The notes: generated by a model from the letters alone, not told the origin. Numbered from the stretch's first letter, positions 32,232 through 43,242 are shown. The stretch: 64,000 bases of DNA from Lederbergia citrea (GCF_018343525.1 NZ_JAGYPH010000001.1:372001-436000); one strand, 5' to 3'. A program made the numbers and translations.

Positions 32232-34290
32232 ACGTGATTTACTACTTGAAATTGGATTGGAAGAAATGCCTGCTAGATTTATCAAAGATGCAATGAATGC
32301 ACTAGGAGATAAATTGCAAAGTTGGCTTAAAGAGAAAAAGATTGGTTTTGACGAAATTAAACTATACTCCACACCGCGGCGGCTAGCTATTTTAGTTCAT
32401 GGTGTAGAAGAGTCTCAACAAGACACTGAGGAAGAAGCAAAAGGACCAACGAAAAAAATAGCCCTTGATTCAGAAGGGAACTGGTCAAAAGCTGCTATTG
32501 GTTTCACTAAATCCAATGGTATGAGTGTGGAAGATATTTATTTTAAAGAAATAAAAGGGATTGAATATGTCCATGTGAAAAAGTTCATTAAAGGTGAAAC
32601 AACTCTTCATCTTTTGCCGGAACTTGGAGATATGATCGCTTCCTTGCATTTCCCAAACAGTATGCGGTGGGGAAGTTTGAATATTCGCTATGTAAGACCT
32701 ATTCGTTGGATCGTCGCCCTGTTTGGGAATGAACAAATTCCATTTACCGTTGCAGAAGTCCAAACTGGCAAAAAGACGAGAGGTCATCGTTTTCTTGGGG
32801 AAGAAATGAAGATCATCGATCCTGCGGATTATGAAAAGGTATTGCTTGGTCAGTATGTTATCGCTGATTTTGCAGAAAGAAAACAAGCAGTCCAAGAGCA
32901 GATTGAAAAGCTAGGAGAAGAAAAAAATTGGGACATTCCAGTTGATGAAGCTCTTTTAGAAGAGGTAGTAAACTTGGTTGAATATCCAACTGTTTTCTTC
33001 GGTACTTTCAATGAAGAGTTTCTCAAACTGCCAGAAGAGGTATTAATTACTTCGATGAAAGAACACCAGCGATATTTTCCGGTCAGAGATAAACAAGGGG
33101 CGTTGCTGCCATATTTTGTAGCAGTAAGAAATGGAGATCACCGTCATATCGAAACTGTAGCAAGAGGCAATGAAAAAGTGTTGAGAGCAAGATTGGCAGA
33201 TGCTGATTTCTTTTATAAAGAAGATCAAAAAATGCCGATAGAAGAAGCTGTCAAAAAGTTGGATGCGATTGTGTATCATGAAAAAATGGGAACTTTAGCT
33301 GAAAAAGTAAGCAGAATTCGTAAAATTGCAGGAAATCTTTGTGACGAGCTTGCCCTGTCGGAAAAGGCGAAAGCTTGGGCAGATAGAGCTGCAGAAATTA
33401 GCAAATTCGACCTTGTCACTAATATGGTGAATGAATTCCCGGAACTACAGGGAATCATGGGAGAAAAATATGCTTTGCAGCAGGGGGAACATTTTGAAGT
33501 TGCACAGGCAATTAATCAACATTATCAGCCTCGGCATGCCGAAGACACAGTGCCATCGTCAACAGTGGGTGCAATAGTAAGCATTGCCGACAAACTAGAC
33601 TCGATTGTATCGGCATTCGCAATTGGGTTAATTCCAACAGGTTCTCAGGATCCTTATGCGCTTAGAAGACAGGCTGCTGGAATTATTCAAATTATGCTGG
33701 AAAAAGAATGGGATATATCGTTGGAGAGTTTGCTGAAAAAAACAATTATCATAATAAAAGATGATGAACAACAAGTCGACAAAGATCTTTATCAAAAATT
33801 AGAAAGCTTTTTTAAGCTTCGTCTTAAACATTTACTCCAAGAAAAAGGAATTCGTTATGATATTGTCGAAGCTGTTCTTGGTGGGGACTTTAACGATGTT
33901 GCTGACATTGTGAATCGTGCGGAAACTTTACAGTCAAAAAAGGATGACAGTGAATTCAAACTGATAATCGAATCACTTTCTAGGGTGTTAAACATTGCGG
34001 GTAAAGCGGAAAAAGGAATAGATATCGACCCTTCCTTATTTGAAAATGAGTATGAAAAGAATTTGTATCAACTTTGGGAACAACTGAAGGAAACATACCA
34101 TTCCTCTTCGAATAGTGAAGCTCGTTTTTCTGCACTTTCTTCGTTACAACCAGCTATTTCTGCTTATTTCGATCATACGATGGTAATGGCAGATCAAGAG
34201 ATAGTGAAAAACAATCGACTTGCACAAATGGCTAAACTTGCAGAACTTATTGGTGCCTACGCCTCAATGAATGAAATATTAGTAAAATAA
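32224..34290 (+). CDS. glyS: Glycyl-tRNA synthetase beta subunit
   Basis: The beta subunit (688 residues) binds tRNA-Gly. It starts with [17 protein letters not shown] and contains the conserved [14 protein letters not shown], an HD-like domain and the C-terminal DALR-type anticodon-binding part. It overlaps glyQ by eight bases, with AAAAAGGAGG in the glyQ end as ribosome site. Confidence 0.97.
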   Translation: MNKRDLLLEIGLEEMPARFIKDAMNALGDKLQSWLKEKKIGFDEIKLYSTPRRLAILVHGVEESQQDTEEEAKGPTKKIALDSEGNWSKAAIGFTKSNGMSVEDIYFKEIKGIEYVHVKKFIKGETTLHLLPELGDMIASLHFPNSMRWGSLNIRYVRPIRWIVALFGNEQIPFTVAEVQTGKKTRGHRFLGEEMKIIDPADYEKVLLGQYVIADFAERKQAVQEQIEKLGEEKNWDIPVDEALLEEVVNLVEYPTVFFGTFNEEFLKLPEEVLITSMKEHQRYFPVRDKQGALLPYFVAVRNGDHRHIETVARGNEKVLRARLADADFFYKEDQKMPIEEAVKKLDAIVYHEKMGTLAEKVSRIRKIAGNLCDELALSEKAKAWADRAAEISKFDLVTNMVNEFPELQGIMGEKYALQQGEHFEVAQAINQHYQPRHAEDTVPSSTVGAIVSIADKLDSIVSAFAIGLIPTGSQDPYALRRQAAGIIQIMLEKEWDISLESLLKKTIIIIKDDEQQVDKDLYQKLESFFKLRLKHLLQEKGIRYDIVEAVLGGDFNDVADIVNRAETLQSKKDDSEFKLIIESLSRVLNIAGKAEKGIDIDPSLFENEYEKNLYQLWEQLKETYHSSSNSEARFSALSSLQPAISAYFDHTMVMADQEIVKNNRLAQMAKLAELIGAYASMNEILVK

Positions 34291-34302
34291 TTAACTCTCA
34301 GG

Positions 34303-34331
34303 GCTTGTCGTCAAGCGGCAAGCTCAGTTTT
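34303..34331 (+). terminator. Weak terminator between glyS and ppsR
   Basis: GCTTGTCG (34303-34310) pairs with CGGCAAGC (34316-34323), one G-U pair, followed by TCAGTTTTT. A short, moderate hairpin. Confidence 0.45.
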
Positions 34332-34363
34332 TAAAGGATATTAAGGTGAGGAGGGTGAGACAC

Positions 34364-35170
34364 ATGGCCAAACCAATTATTTATGTTGTTTCAGATTCTG
34401 TAGGGGAAACGGCGGAACTGGTTACAAAAGCGGCAATAAGCCAATTTAATGGCTCCAATGCGATCATTAAGAGGTTTCCTTATGTTGAAGAACAAGATCA
34501 TATAGACGAAGTCATAACCTTGGCAAAATATGACCATGGCATGATTGTGTATACGTTGGTCAAACCTGAAATCAGGAGTTATATGAAAGTAAAGGCGGAT
34601 AGCCAAAATATTAATGCGATCGATATTATGGGTCCATTGATGGATATATTTGAAAAAACATTTGAAAATGCTCCGCTTAACGAACCGGGATTAGTAAGAA
34701 AATTGGACGATGCATATTTTAAGCGTGTAGAGGCAATTGAATTTGCGGTAAAATATGATGATGGTCGAGATCCTAGAGGACTATTAAGAGCAGATATCAT
34801 ACTAGTTGGTGTTTCGCGAACATCTAAAACTCCCCTCTCTCAATACCTTGCACATAAACGTTATAAGGTTGCCAATGTTCCTGTTGTTCCTGAAGTCGAT
34901 CCGCCGGAGGAATTGTTTCAAGTAGATCCAAAGCGATGCATCGGCTTAAAAATCAGTCCCGAAAAGCTTAATTTTATCCGCCGGGAAAGATTAATTTCAC
35001 TAGGACTGGATGATAAAGCGAGTTATGCTAATATTGAAAGAATAAAAAGGGAAATTGAATACTTCGATATCATTTCTGCCAAACTTGGCTGCACTGTTAT
35101 TGATGTCACGAATAAAGCTGTAGAGGAAACTGCGAATATCATTATTAACTATATGCGCAAAAAAGTGTAA
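34364..35170 (+). CDS. ppsR: PPDK regulatory kinase/phosphorylase (YqfL/PpsR family)
   Basis: DUF299 proteins phosphorylate and dephosphorylate pyruvate phosphate dikinase or PEP synthase, using ADP and phosphate. The 268-residue protein has the nucleotide loop GVSRTSKT at 149-156 and the N-terminal [17 protein letters not shown] 34364 follows GGAGGGTGA. In B. subtilis this gene (yqfL) pairs with ccpN, the gluconeogenesis repressor; here ccpN is absent between glyS and ppsR. No dikinase gene is in the window, so its target cannot be named. Confidence 0.92.
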   Translation: MAKPIIYVVSDSVGETAELVTKAAISQFNGSNAIIKRFPYVEEQDHIDEVITLAKYDHGMIVYTLVKPEIRSYMKVKADSQNINAIDIMGPLMDIFEKTFENAPLNEPGLVRKLDDAYFKRVEAIEFAVKYDDGRDPRGLLRADIILVGVSRTSKTPLSQYLAHKRYKVANVPVVPEVDPPEELFQVDPKRCIGLKISPEKLNFIRRERLISLGLDDKASYANIERIKREIEYFDIISAKLGCTVIDVTNKAVEETANIIINYMRKKV

Positions 35171-35172
35171 AG

Positions 35173-35193
35173 CACAACATTAGTTGTGTTTTT
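35173..35193 (+). terminator. Terminator after ppsR
   Basis: CACAAC (35173-35178) pairs with GTTGTG (35183-35188) around ATTA, followed by TTTTT. Confidence 0.65.
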
Positions 35194-35238
35194 GCTCTTT
35201 CTGTCTAGGTTCAAACCAAAATCTCATTAAACTTTTTA

Positions 35239-35268
35239 TTGGTCAAAAGACCTAAAATAAGCTATAAT
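35239..35268 (+). promoter_or_regulatory. Promoter upstream of yqxD
   Basis: TTGGTC (35239-35244), 18-base spacer, TATAAT (35263-35268). It would give a leader of about 175 bases before yqxD that carries two 9-pair hairpins. Confidence 0.45.
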
Positions 35269-35364
35269 AAAAAATTGTGTTGAAAATACATAAAAAAGGT
35301 TTAGAGCTGCTACTTCGGGAATAAACTAATTATTGTGTTCGAAGATGTTTAGCACCAAATGCTC

Positions 35365-35436
35365 TTATCTTTTCGTATGACAAAAAGATAAAACGACATG
35401 ATTCCTGAAAAGGTTTAGCTAAAAAGAAGGAATCAT
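35365..35436 (+). promoter_or_regulatory. Two tandem hairpins in the yqxD leader
   Basis: TTATCTTTT (35365-35373) pairs perfectly with AAAAGATAA (35383-35391). ATGATTCCT (35398-35406) pairs perfectly with AGGAATCAT (35428-35436). The second stem ends one base before the AGGAG ribosome site of yqxD. No function is known for such structures here. Confidence 0.5.
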
Positions 35437-35450
35437 AGGAGTGATGTAGA

Positions 35451-35924
35451 ATTATTATTAATAACCGCATTTCTTCAGTTTTATATGTAGATGCGGACGC
35501 ATGTCCTGTCAAATCGGAAATATCCTTGATAGCTAAGGAATTTAATTGGCATGTACGTTTCATCGCTTCTTATGACCATAAACCGAATCGGGAGGAGGAA
35601 AGCGGTGAGTGGATATTTGTCGATCCAGGCAGGGATTCCGCCGACTTATATATCCTTAACCATATTAACCGTAATGATGTGTTAATTACGCAAGACATCG
35701 GATTGGCTAGTCTCGTCCTTCCTAAAGGAGTTTATGCTCTTTCATCCCGGGGAACGGAGTATAAGGAAGAATCCATAGGAATTGCACTTGATTTTCGCTA
35801 TTTAGCAGCAAAAGAGAGAGAACGTGGGAATTACGGAAAAGGTCCAAAGCCCTTTTCAATAGATGATCGGCGTAATTTCGAAACTTCTTTGCGCAGATTA
35901 TTGTCGAAAATTGAAGGAGAATAG
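35451..35924 (+). CDS. yqxD: YqxD/YaiI family protein (UPF0178), apparent ATT start
   Basis: The family is a small NYN/PIN-like domain of unknown function. The conserved N-terminal YVDADACPVK is encoded from about 35487. No ATG, GTG or TTG precedes it in frame before the in-frame stop at 35442. The best fit is ATT 35451, nine bases after AGGAG (35437-35441). This gives about 157 residues, including TQDIGLASLVLPKGVYALSS and GKGPKPF. A start at TTG 35526 would remove the conserved N-terminus. ATT starts are rare but known (for example infC). The alternative is that the start codon was mutated and the gene is damaged. Confidence 0.8.
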   Translation: MIINNRISSVLYVDADACPVKSEISLIAKEFNWHVRFIASYDHKPNREEESGEWIFVDPGRDSADLYILNHINRNDVLITQDIGLASLVLPKGVYALSSRGTEYKEESIGIALDFRYLAAKERERGNYGKGPKPFSIDDRRNFETSLRRLLSKIEGE

Positions 35925-35976
35925 CTGTTTTGTGTCGAATAATATATCGATATATTAAATAGATGGAGATGTTTTT

Positions 35977-37791
35977 GTGGCAACAAGAATACCCGAGGAT
36001 AAAATCAATGAGCTTAAGGCTTCTGTTGATATTGTTGATGTCGTGAGCGATTACGTCCAGATAAAGAAACAAGGGCGAAATTACTTTGGTTTATGTCCTT
36101 TTCACGGAGAAAACACGCCTTCATTTTCCGTATCGCCAGAAAAACAAATATTTCATTGTTTTGGCTGTAATGCCGGAGGAAATGTGTTTACCTTTCTCAT
36201 GGATATTGAAGGGGTTTCTTTCCAAGCTGCAGCAGAAAAAATTGCGTCAAGAGGAAACATTCACCTTGAAATAGAAGCACCTGATGGTAAAAGTTTTGAA
36301 AGCCAACTCCCCACTGAACATTTACAAATAATTGAAGCCCATGAGTTACTGGCAAAATTTTACAATCACTTACTTGTTAATACCAATGAGGGTGCGCAAG
36401 CACTTGAGTACTTATTTAAAAGAGGCTTTACAAAAGAAAGTATTCAAAAATTTCAAGTTGGCTATTCATTACCGGAATGGGACTTTTCTATGAAGTTTTT
36501 AGAGAAACGCGGGTTTTCTCATGATTTAATGGAAAAGGCAGGTTTGCTAGGCGTACGAGAAAAAGATGGAACTTATTTTGATCGATTTCGCAACAGGCTG
36601 ATGTTTCCGTTAAAAGATTCGAAAGGCAAAATTATCGCCTTTTCAGCTCGAGCATTAACAAAAGATGATCAACCAAAATATTTAAATACACCGGAAACGG
36701 TTCTCTTTAATAAAAGCTCGCTTTTATATAACTTTTATGAAGCAAGGAGCCAGATTCGCAAACAAGGCTTTGCATTATTATTTGAAGGTTTTGCCGATGT
36801 TATCTCTGCTGATTCCGCAGGTGTAAAAAACGGAGTTGCCGTGATGGGCACAGCTTTGACTGAGAACCATGTAAAGCAATTGAAGAGACTGGCTGATTCC
36901 GTCATGCTTTGCTTTGATTCCGATGCTGCTGGAGAAGGAGCAGCTTATCGCGCGGGCATGCTACTTGTCAGCCATGGAATATCGGTATCTGCTGCGATTT
37001 TACCCGAGGGGCTAGATCCTGATGACTACATTCGAAATTACGGTTCTGAAAAATTCCGTGCAGATGTAATAGGGAATCCGCTGACTTGGACAGCATTTCA
37101 ACTTCTCCATTATCGTAGAGGGAAAAATCTTCGAAATGAAGGAGAAAAGCTTGAATATATCGAAAAAGCAATGATAACAATAAGTGAGCTTGAAAATGCA
37201 GTTGAACGTGACTTATATATACGGCAGCTTTCTGAAGAATTTTCTTTGTCTCTGGATGCTCTTTTAGAGCAGCAACAGCAAGTTAATATTACTCGGAAGA
37301 ATAACCAACCTCCCCTGCTTAAACATCAAGATATACAGCCAACTGCTCCGAAGCCGGCTCGAAGTCCTTTGCCGGCACATACGATTGCTGAAAGGCAATT
37401 GATTGCAAGAATGCTTCGGGATGAGGAACTAGCTTATCGAATCATGGAGATGCTTGGCGATACTTCATTTCATTTTGATGAGCATCAGGCAATACTTACT
37501 TATTTATTTGGCTATTATGAAGAAGGCAACAGTCCGGACCCTAGTTTATTTCTTAATTATTTACCGGATAAAAAACTACGTACCATTGTCACAGAGATAG
37601 AAATGCTTGCTATTGACAATGAATATAGTGAGCAGGAACTAAGAGATTATGTAAATTATGTGTTGAAACACCCTAAAATGTTAATGATAAAGGAAAAGCA
37701 AGCGGAACAAAAAGTAGCAGAGCGAAAAAATGATTTCGCGAGGGCAATTGAGATTGCAAAAGAGATCATTGAACTCAAAAGATCTCTATAA
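35977..37791 (+). CDS. dnaG: DNA primase
   Basis: DnaG makes RNA primers for replication. The 604-residue protein has the zinc-binding domain with C40, H43, C61 and C64, the RNA polymerase domain, the TOPRIM fold with EGFADVISA and [11 protein letters not shown], and a C-terminal helicase-interaction region. The start is GTG 35977, with GGAGATG upstream. It lies in the macromolecular synthesis operon before sigA, although rpsU is elsewhere, as in Bacillus. Confidence 0.97.
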   Translation: MATRIPEDKINELKASVDIVDVVSDYVQIKKQGRNYFGLCPFHGENTPSFSVSPEKQIFHCFGCNAGGNVFTFLMDIEGVSFQAAAEKIASRGNIHLEIEAPDGKSFESQLPTEHLQIIEAHELLAKFYNHLLVNTNEGAQALEYLFKRGFTKESIQKFQVGYSLPEWDFSMKFLEKRGFSHDLMEKAGLLGVREKDGTYFDRFRNRLMFPLKDSKGKIIAFSARALTKDDQPKYLNTPETVLFNKSSLLYNFYEARSQIRKQGFALLFEGFADVISADSAGVKNGVAVMGTALTENHVKQLKRLADSVMLCFDSDAAGEGAAYRAGMLLVSHGISVSAAILPEGLDPDDYIRNYGSEKFRADVIGNPLTWTAFQLLHYRRGKNLRNEGEKLEYIEKAMITISELENAVERDLYIRQLSEEFSLSLDALLEQQQQVNITRKNNQPPLLKHQDIQPTAPKPARSPLPAHTIAERQLIARMLRDEELAYRIMEMLGDTSFHFDEHQAILTYLFGYYEEGNSPDPSLFLNYLPDKKLRTIVTEIEMLAIDNEYSEQELRDYVNYVLKHPKMLMIKEKQAEQKVAERKNDFARAIEIAKEIIELKRSL

Positions 37792-37832
37792 ATGATGCTG
37801 TTTGTGTGCAAATGTCGGAAGGAGGGGGACGC

Positions 37833-38963
37833 ATGGCTGAAAAAGCTCGTTCCAATGAAACAGAACTCGAACTCACCCTAGAACAGGCAAAAGAGAAATT
37901 AATTGAACAAGGAAAAAAACAGGGTACTTTAACATATGAAGGTATAGCAGGGAAATTAGCCCATTTTGACTTAGATTCCCATCAAATGGATGAATTTTAT
38001 GAAAGTTTAAGCGACCAGGGTATTGAACTACTTGAAGAAGCTGAGGGAGAGGGAGAAAATCCCAATACAAATCAAATTCAAAAAGAAAGTGAAGAAGAGT
38101 TTGATTTGAATGATTTAAGTGTACCTCCTGGTGTAAAAATCAATGACCCTGTCAGAATGTACTTAAAGGAAATTGGCCGAGTAGACCTCTTGTCTGGTGA
38201 GGAAGAGGTAGCACTTGCGAAGCGAATTGAAGCAGGAGATGAAGAAGCAAAGAAAAGACTGGCAGAAGCCAATCTTCGACTTGTTGTCAGCATTGCAAAA
38301 CGATATGTCGGAAGAGGTATGCTGTTTCTTGACTTGATTCAAGAAGGAAACATGGGCCTTATTAAAGCTGTTGAAAAATTCGACTATGATAAAGGATTTA
38401 AATTCAGCACATATGCAACATGGTGGATTCGACAAGCGATTACACGTGCCATTGCGGATCAGGCACGGACCATTCGTATTCCTGTTCATATGGTTGAAAC
38501 GATTAATAAGCTCATTAGAGTACAGCGTCAATTATTGCAAGATTTAGGGCGCGAACCATCACCAGAAGAAATCGCTGAGGAGATGGACTTAACACCTGAA
38601 AAAGTACGGGAAATTTTAAAAATTGCTCAAGAGCCTGTTTCATTAGAAACTCCGATTGGTGAAGAAGACGACTCACATCTTGGAGATTTCATTGAAGATC
38701 AGGAAGCAACTTCACCTTCAGAACATGCTGCTTATGAATTATTAAAAGAGCAGCTAGAAGATGTTCTCGATACATTGACAGACCGTGAAGAAAACGTGCT
38801 TCGCCTCCGCTTTGGTCTGGATGACGGTAGAACTCGGACCCTTGAAGAGGTAGGTAAAGTATTTGGTGTTACAAGAGAAAGAATTAGGCAGATAGAAGCT
38901 AAAGCTTTAAGAAAACTAAGACATCCAAGCAGAAGCAAACGCCTAAAAGACTTTCTAGAATAA
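37833..38963 (+). CDS. sigA: Primary sigma factor SigA (RpoD)
   Basis: The vegetative sigma factor directs RNA polymerase to TTGACA/TATAAT promoters. The 376-residue protein has region 1.1, region 1.2 ([12 protein letters not shown]), region 2 with [17 protein letters not shown], region 3, and region 4.2 [35 protein letters not shown] end. ATG 37833 follows GGAGGGGG, while an open frame reaches to 37806. It follows dnaG by 41 bases. Confidence 0.98.
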   Translation: MAEKARSNETELELTLEQAKEKLIEQGKKQGTLTYEGIAGKLAHFDLDSHQMDEFYESLSDQGIELLEEAEGEGENPNTNQIQKESEEEFDLNDLSVPPGVKINDPVRMYLKEIGRVDLLSGEEEVALAKRIEAGDEEAKKRLAEANLRLVVSIAKRYVGRGMLFLDLIQEGNMGLIKAVEKFDYDKGFKFSTYATWWIRQAITRAIADQARTIRIPVHMVETINKLIRVQRQLLQDLGREPSPEEIAEEMDLTPEKVREILKIAQEPVSLETPIGEEDDSHLGDFIEDQEATSPSEHAAYELLKEQLEDVLDTLTDREENVLRLRFGLDDGRTRTLEEVGKVFGVTRERIRQIEAKALRKLRHPSRSKRLKDFLE

Positions 38964-38977
38964 AATATAGGACGCAT

Positions 38978-39011
38978 AGTTTACTTCCGGAAACGGAAGT
39001 AAACTTTTTTC
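38978..39011 (+). terminator. Terminator after sigA
   Basis: AGTTTACTTCCG (38978-38989), loop GAAA, CGGAAGTAAACT (38994-39005), then TTTTTT. A perfect 12-pair hairpin with a tetraloop. Confidence 0.95.
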
Positions 39012-39072
39012 TTTGCCGAAAAAGGGTTTTTAAAGCCTTACCCCGAATATTAATAAGCAGGATGTGTGATCT

Positions 39073-39636
39073 ATGAATGACAGCAGAAAAAAAGTTATTT
39101 TAAAAGAAATTAATTTTTGGAAACAAAATAATATGCTTCCGGAGCAATATTGCAATTATTTAATTGCCTTATATTCAGAAGGAGATGCACAACAACAACC
39201 AAAAATTAAAAAAAGAAATATGATATACAGTAACGAGCTTCTATTCAGCTTGCTTTACTTGATAATTATTGCAATTGCGATTGTAATTACTTATATTACA
39301 GATTTTTCGTTTGGATTGCAAACGCTTTTTTTGTCAATTCTTGGTGTTATCTTACTTTTATCTTTGTATTACTACCGAAGAAAAAAGAAAAATCAATTAG
39401 TCATTAACATTACAGGGGCTTTTCTAGTTCTTCTTTATACGGTCCAATTGAATGAAGCATTTTTTGAAAATAATGCCTCAACTTTATACATCATGTTGTT
39501 CGTAAATTGTTTAGTATGGATTGTTATAGGAATATGGCGCAAGCAGCCTTTTTTTATCATTGCTGGTGCCATTGCCATCACTGCCTTGCTGTTTCTCTTT
39601 TTTAGTGGCGACAAGTTCTTATTTTATTTAAGATGA
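39073..39636 (+). CDS. Unknown polytopic membrane protein
   Basis: I do not recognise a named family with certainty. The 187-residue protein has a cytoplasmic N-terminus of about 50 residues ([20 protein letters not shown], reminiscent of the head of DUF2157-type proteins), then five predicted membrane segments at about 56-75, 81-100, 110-127, 135-150 and 157-178. Short loops and a few Lys/Arg after segment 2 are seen. It lies alone between the sigA terminator and the acyl-CoA dehydrogenase. AGGATGTG serves as ribosome site. Confidence 0.7.
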   Translation: MNDSRKKVILKEINFWKQNNMLPEQYCNYLIALYSEGDAQQQPKIKKRNMIYSNELLFSLLYLIIIAIAIVITYITDFSFGLQTLFLSILGVILLLSLYYYRRKKKNQLVINITGAFLVLLYTVQLNEAFFENNASTLYIMLFVNCLVWIVIGIWRKQPFFIIAGAIAITALLFLFFSGDKFLFYLR

Positions 39637-39697
39637 ATATGCTTTTAAATCAAACTATCGTTTTAGGGCGCATCCATTAAGAGAAGGAGGCTTGCAA

Positions 39698-40840
39698 ATG
39701 AATTTTGATTTATCATCTGAACAGGCAATGATCAGGAAGACAATTCGTGAATTTGCACAAGAGAAAGTGGCTCCAGGTGCTGTAGAGCGTGACCGGGATA
39801 AGAGATTTCCAATAGAGATTATGAGGCAGCTTGCCGATTTAGGAGTAATGGGACTTCCCTTTCCAGAAGAATATGGAGGAGCGGGGGCTGATGCAATTAG
39901 TTTTGCGATTGTAACAGAAGAATTAAGCAGGGCGTGCGGCTCTACAGGGATTAGTTATTCTGCTCATATTTCCCTTGGTGGCGCACCAATTAATATGTTT
40001 GGAACAGAGGAACAAAAGCGGGATTATTTAATACCTATTTGTTCGGGTGAATCTCTTGGAGCGTTTGGATTAACGGAACCTAATGCAGGATCTGATGCAG
40101 GTGGTACAAAAACTACGGCTGTACTTGAAGGCAATGAGTATGTCATCAACGGCAATAAATGCTTCATTACAAATGCTTCATTCGCGAATCATCTCGCTCT
40201 CACCGCCGTTACGGGAGAGAAAAATGGTAAAAAAGAAATAAGTGCAATTATCGTTCCGACTGATGCTAAAGGATTTTCAATTATTGACCAGTACGAGAAG
40301 ATGGGGCTAAACGCCTCCAATACGACAGAGCTTGTCCTGGAGGATGTTAGAGTGGATAGAAAAAATCTGCTTGGAATCGAAGGAGAGGGCTTTAAGCAAT
40401 TTCTTCAAACTTTGGATGGGGGACGAATCGGAATCGGTGCGATGGCAGTAGGCATAGCTCAGGGGGCATTTGATAAAGCGCTGCAATATGCCAAGCAAAG
40501 AAGTCAGTTTGGAAAGACTTTAGCACAATTCCAGATAACCCAATTTAAAATAGCCGACATGGCAATGAAAATTGAGTTGGCCCGTAATATGGTTTATAAG
40601 GCAGCGTGGCTTAAAGATCAAGGACGTCCATTTGCTAGGGAAGCATCTATGTGTAAATTATATGCATCAGAAATATGTATGGAAATAACAAGTGAAGCTG
40701 TTCAAATTCATGGAGGAAACGGGTATATGAGAGAGTATGAAGTAGAACGAATGATGAGAGATGCAAAGCTGTTGGAAATTGGTGAAGGAACCTCGGAAGT
40801 GCAACGCATGGTTATTGCTCGTGAAGTTGGCTGTTATTAA
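39698..40840 (+). CDS. acdA: Acyl-CoA dehydrogenase
   Basis: FAD enzyme for the first step of fatty acid or branched-chain acyl-CoA oxidation. The 380-residue protein shows the family order: helical N-domain ([20 protein letters not shown]), beta domain with [21 protein letters not shown], and the C-terminal helical domain with [34 protein letters not shown] end carrying the likely catalytic Glu. Closest by feel to short-chain or branched types, but substrate cannot be fixed by sequence. ATG 39698 follows AAGGAGG. It is not in this place in B. subtilis. Confidence 0.88.
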   Translation: MNFDLSSEQAMIRKTIREFAQEKVAPGAVERDRDKRFPIEIMRQLADLGVMGLPFPEEYGGAGADAISFAIVTEELSRACGSTGISYSAHISLGGAPINMFGTEEQKRDYLIPICSGESLGAFGLTEPNAGSDAGGTKTTAVLEGNEYVINGNKCFITNASFANHLALTAVTGEKNGKKEISAIIVPTDAKGFSIIDQYEKMGLNASNTTELVLEDVRVDRKNLLGIEGEGFKQFLQTLDGGRIGIGAMAVGIAQGAFDKALQYAKQRSQFGKTLAQFQITQFKIADMAMKIELARNMVYKAAWLKDQGRPFAREASMCKLYASEICMEITSEAVQIHGGNGYMREYEVERMMRDAKLLEIGEGTSEVQRMVIAREVGCY

Positions 40841-40994
40841 AAAAATGTGAAAAAAATACAAATTTTGTCCAAATATCGAAAAAAGAGTGAAACTTCGGAG
40901 CAAAGACTTTCCCTTCTGTCTTATATCGAGTAAAATGTAGATGTTTGCAAAATTTATATTTTACACATGTTTATTACATAAGGAGGGGTAAGTC

Positions 40995-41351
40995 ATGAAA
41001 CGTAATCCGATCGTTCCGTATATTTTAATTATGGTCATGGGGCTGGGGCTCATTTTTTTCCTTGGTATTAAAGGAATTGGAGATGCAAAGGAACTCGCTA
41101 AGGAAAGAGAAGGCGGCGGGGAAGAAGAGGTTGTAGCATTTGAACCGGAAGCATATGCGAATAAAGCATGTATCACTTGCCACGGGGAAAATCTTGAAGG
41201 TGGAGGCGGTCCATCATTGCATGGAACAGGCCTATCTAAAGATGAAGTTGCCGATATCCTTGCTAATGGTACATCGGGCGGTATGCCTGCTGGATTAGTC
41301 CCAGCTGATAATATTGATGAAATGGCAGAATGGGTAGCGAATTTAAAGTAA
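40995..41351 (+). CDS. cccA: Cytochrome c550 (CccA)
   Basis: A membrane-anchored c-type cytochrome of 118 residues. There is one N-terminal helix (about 8-26), a Gly/Glu-rich linker, and a heme domain with CxxCH at C59-I-T-C62-H63. The likely axial Met is M97 in GGMPAG. It carries electrons in the respiratory chain, attached outside the membrane. AAGGAGGGG lies before the ATG. In B. subtilis cccA likewise follows sigA. Confidence 0.95.
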   Translation: MKRNPIVPYILIMVMGLGLIFFLGIKGIGDAKELAKEREGGGEEEVVAFEPEAYANKACITCHGENLEGGGGPSLHGTGLSKDEVADILANGTSGGMPAGLVPADNIDEMAEWVANLK

Positions 41352-41360
41352 TAATATTTT

Positions 41361-41396
41361 AAAGAGTTCTTTGCATTTCGCAAAGAACTCTTTTAT
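41361..41396 (+). terminator. Terminator after cccA
   Basis: AAAGAGTTCTTTGC (41361-41374), loop ATTTC, GCAAAGAACTCTTT (41380-41393). A perfect 14-pair hairpin ending in T-rich sequence. Confidence 0.92.
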
Positions 41397-41420
41397 CTTT
41401 ATATATGAGGTGAAGTGCCT

Positions 41421-42125
41421 ATGAATATAGACAAATTATCAAAGAGGCTTGAGTGTGTTGCTTCCTACATAACCAAAGGTATGAGAATTGCTGATATTGG
41501 CTCGGATCACGCCTATTTACCATGCTATGCGGTCAAGCGGGGAGTCGCGACGACTGCCATTGCAGGCGAAGTTGCTGAAGGTCCGTATCAATCAGCCCGG
41601 CAGCAAGTAGCGGTGTCAGACCTTAACGGCTTGATCGAGGTTAGAAAAGGCAATGGCCTAGCTGTTATCGAGCCCGGAGAAGTTGATTGTGTCATCATCG
41701 CTGGGATGGGTGGCGCGTTAATATCTGAAATTCTCGAATCGGGCAAGGACAAGCTCTCACATGTAACAAGGTTAATATTGCAACCTAATATTGCAGCAGC
41801 TAATGTCCGTGAATGGTTGTTGGATAACCGTTGGCAGCTGGTCAATGAGCAGTTGATAGAAGAGGACGGAAAGATATATGAAATATTAGTTGCTGAACGA
41901 GGAGATGCTAATCATCCTTATTGTGATATGAAAAAAGAGCTATTGCTGGGACCATTTTTATTAAGAAATAAAAATGAGATATTTCAAAAAAAATGGCAGC
42001 AAGAGCTTGATCAATGGGAGAAAATTTTAGTCGAGCTTGAGAAAGCCGAAAAAAATCCAAAAACCATTGAGAAGCAAGGCGAATTGAATGAAAAAATTCA
42101 GATTGTAAGGGGTGTTTTAGAATGA
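41421..42125 (+). CDS. trmK: tRNA (adenine22-N1)-methyltransferase TrmK
   Basis: TrmK makes m1A22 in tRNA. The 234-residue protein has a Rossmann methyltransferase domain with IADIGSDHAYLP as motif I near residue 24 and CVIIAGMGGALI as the following motif, then a C-terminal coiled coil. ATG 41421 follows GAGGTGA by seven bases. It overlaps yqfO by ATGA. Confidence 0.93.
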   Translation: MNIDKLSKRLECVASYITKGMRIADIGSDHAYLPCYAVKRGVATTAIAGEVAEGPYQSARQQVAVSDLNGLIEVRKGNGLAVIEPGEVDCVIIAGMGGALISEILESGKDKLSHVTRLILQPNIAAANVREWLLDNRWQLVNEQLIEEDGKIYEILVAERGDANHPYCDMKKELLLGPFLLRNKNEIFQKKWQQELDQWEKILVELEKAEKNPKTIEKQGELNEKIQIVRGVLE

Positions 42126-43240
42126 AAATAATCAATGGATATGAATTGATTCAAATGTTCGAAGAATTTGCCCCCAAAAAATATGCGCTGGAAGGTGATC
42201 CGATTGGATTGCAGATCGGAACATTAAATAAGCCTATTCACAATGTTATGATTGCCCTCGATGTGCTCGAAAATGTTGTGGAAGAAGCTATTGAGAAAAA
42301 AGTGGATTTAATCATCGCCCATCATCCGATTATTTTTCGTCCATTAAAAAAAATATCGACCGAAGATGCTAGTGGCAGACTTGTAGAAAAACTTATCAAG
42401 CATGACATTGCCGTTTATGCAGCACATACAAACCTAGATGTTGCGGTCGGTGGAGTAAATGACATGCTTGCTCACGCTTTACATCTAGAGAACATTTCTG
42501 TACTAGCGCCTACATTTGAACACAAACTCAAAAAACTTGTGGTTTATGCGCCTAAAGAAAATGCGGAAGAGCTTCTCACGAAGATAGGGGAATCCGGTGC
42601 GGGAGCTATTGGAGAATATAGCCACTGCTCTTTTTCGTCAGAAGGTACAGGGAGGTTTTTACCTGGAGAAAACACGAATCCGCATATCGGTGAGCGTGGC
42701 AGATTAGAAAAGGTATCAGAGGTAAGAATTGAGACAATTTATCCCGAGTACCTTGAAAAAAAAGTAATTTCTTCTATGATCAAAGCACACCCATATGAAG
42801 AGCCAGCTTATGATATATATGCACTTGATTTAAAAGGTGAAGAGTTAGGGCTAGGAAGAATTGGAGAATTAAAGAAAGAGATGAGCCTAGAGGAGTTCGC
42901 CATTTTTGTGAAAGAATCCCTAGATTCACCAGGTGTCCGCGTCGTAGGTGCACTTCAGGATAAAGTGAAAAGGGTGGCCATTCTTGGGGGGGATGGCAAT
43001 AAATATGTGAGCCGTGCTAAATTTAAAGGGGCAGATGTTTATGTAACAGGTGATATTTATTATCATACTGCACATGATGCAATGAATATGGGATTAAACA
43101 TCGTTGATCCTGGTCATAATATAGAAAAAATCATGAAAAAAGGAACGGCTGAACGCCTTAGGGAAATGAGTGAAAAAAGAGGTTTCAAAGTTAACTTCCT
43201 TCCATCAGATATGAATACAAATCCATTTATTTTCATATAA
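42122..43240 (+). CDS. yqfO: Nif3-like dinuclear metal-binding protein (YqfO)
   Basis: The 372-residue protein belongs to the NIF3/DUF34 family, labelled GTP cyclohydrolase I type 2 homolog. It has the metal-binding LIIAHHPIIF near residue 60, the CutA1-like PII insert in the middle (YPEYLEKKVISSMIKAHPYEEPAYDIY) and the C-terminal GDIYYHTAHDAMNMGLNIVDPGH. The true role is not settled. It overlaps trmK by four bases, so the two are translated together. Confidence 0.92.
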   Translation: MKIINGYELIQMFEEFAPKKYALEGDPIGLQIGTLNKPIHNVMIALDVLENVVEEAIEKKVDLIIAHHPIIFRPLKKISTEDASGRLVEKLIKHDIAVYAAHTNLDVAVGGVNDMLAHALHLENISVLAPTFEHKLKKLVVYAPKENAEELLTKIGESGAGAIGEYSHCSFSSEGTGRFLPGENTNPHIGERGRLEKVSEVRIETIYPEYLEKKVISSMIKAHPYEEPAYDIYALDLKGEELGLGRIGELKKEMSLEEFAIFVKESLDSPGVRVVGALQDKVKRVAILGGDGNKYVSRAKFKGADVYVTGDIYYHTAHDAMNMGLNIVDPGHNIEKIMKKGTAERLREMSEKRGFKVNFLPSDMNTNPFIFI

Positions 43241-43242
43241 AA

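Noticed and set aside
35330..35563. A 77-codon minus-strand frame over the yqxD leader and 5' end
   Set aside because: It runs antisense across the two leader hairpins and the conserved YqxD N-terminus, with no ribosome site; the plus-strand reading explains the region.
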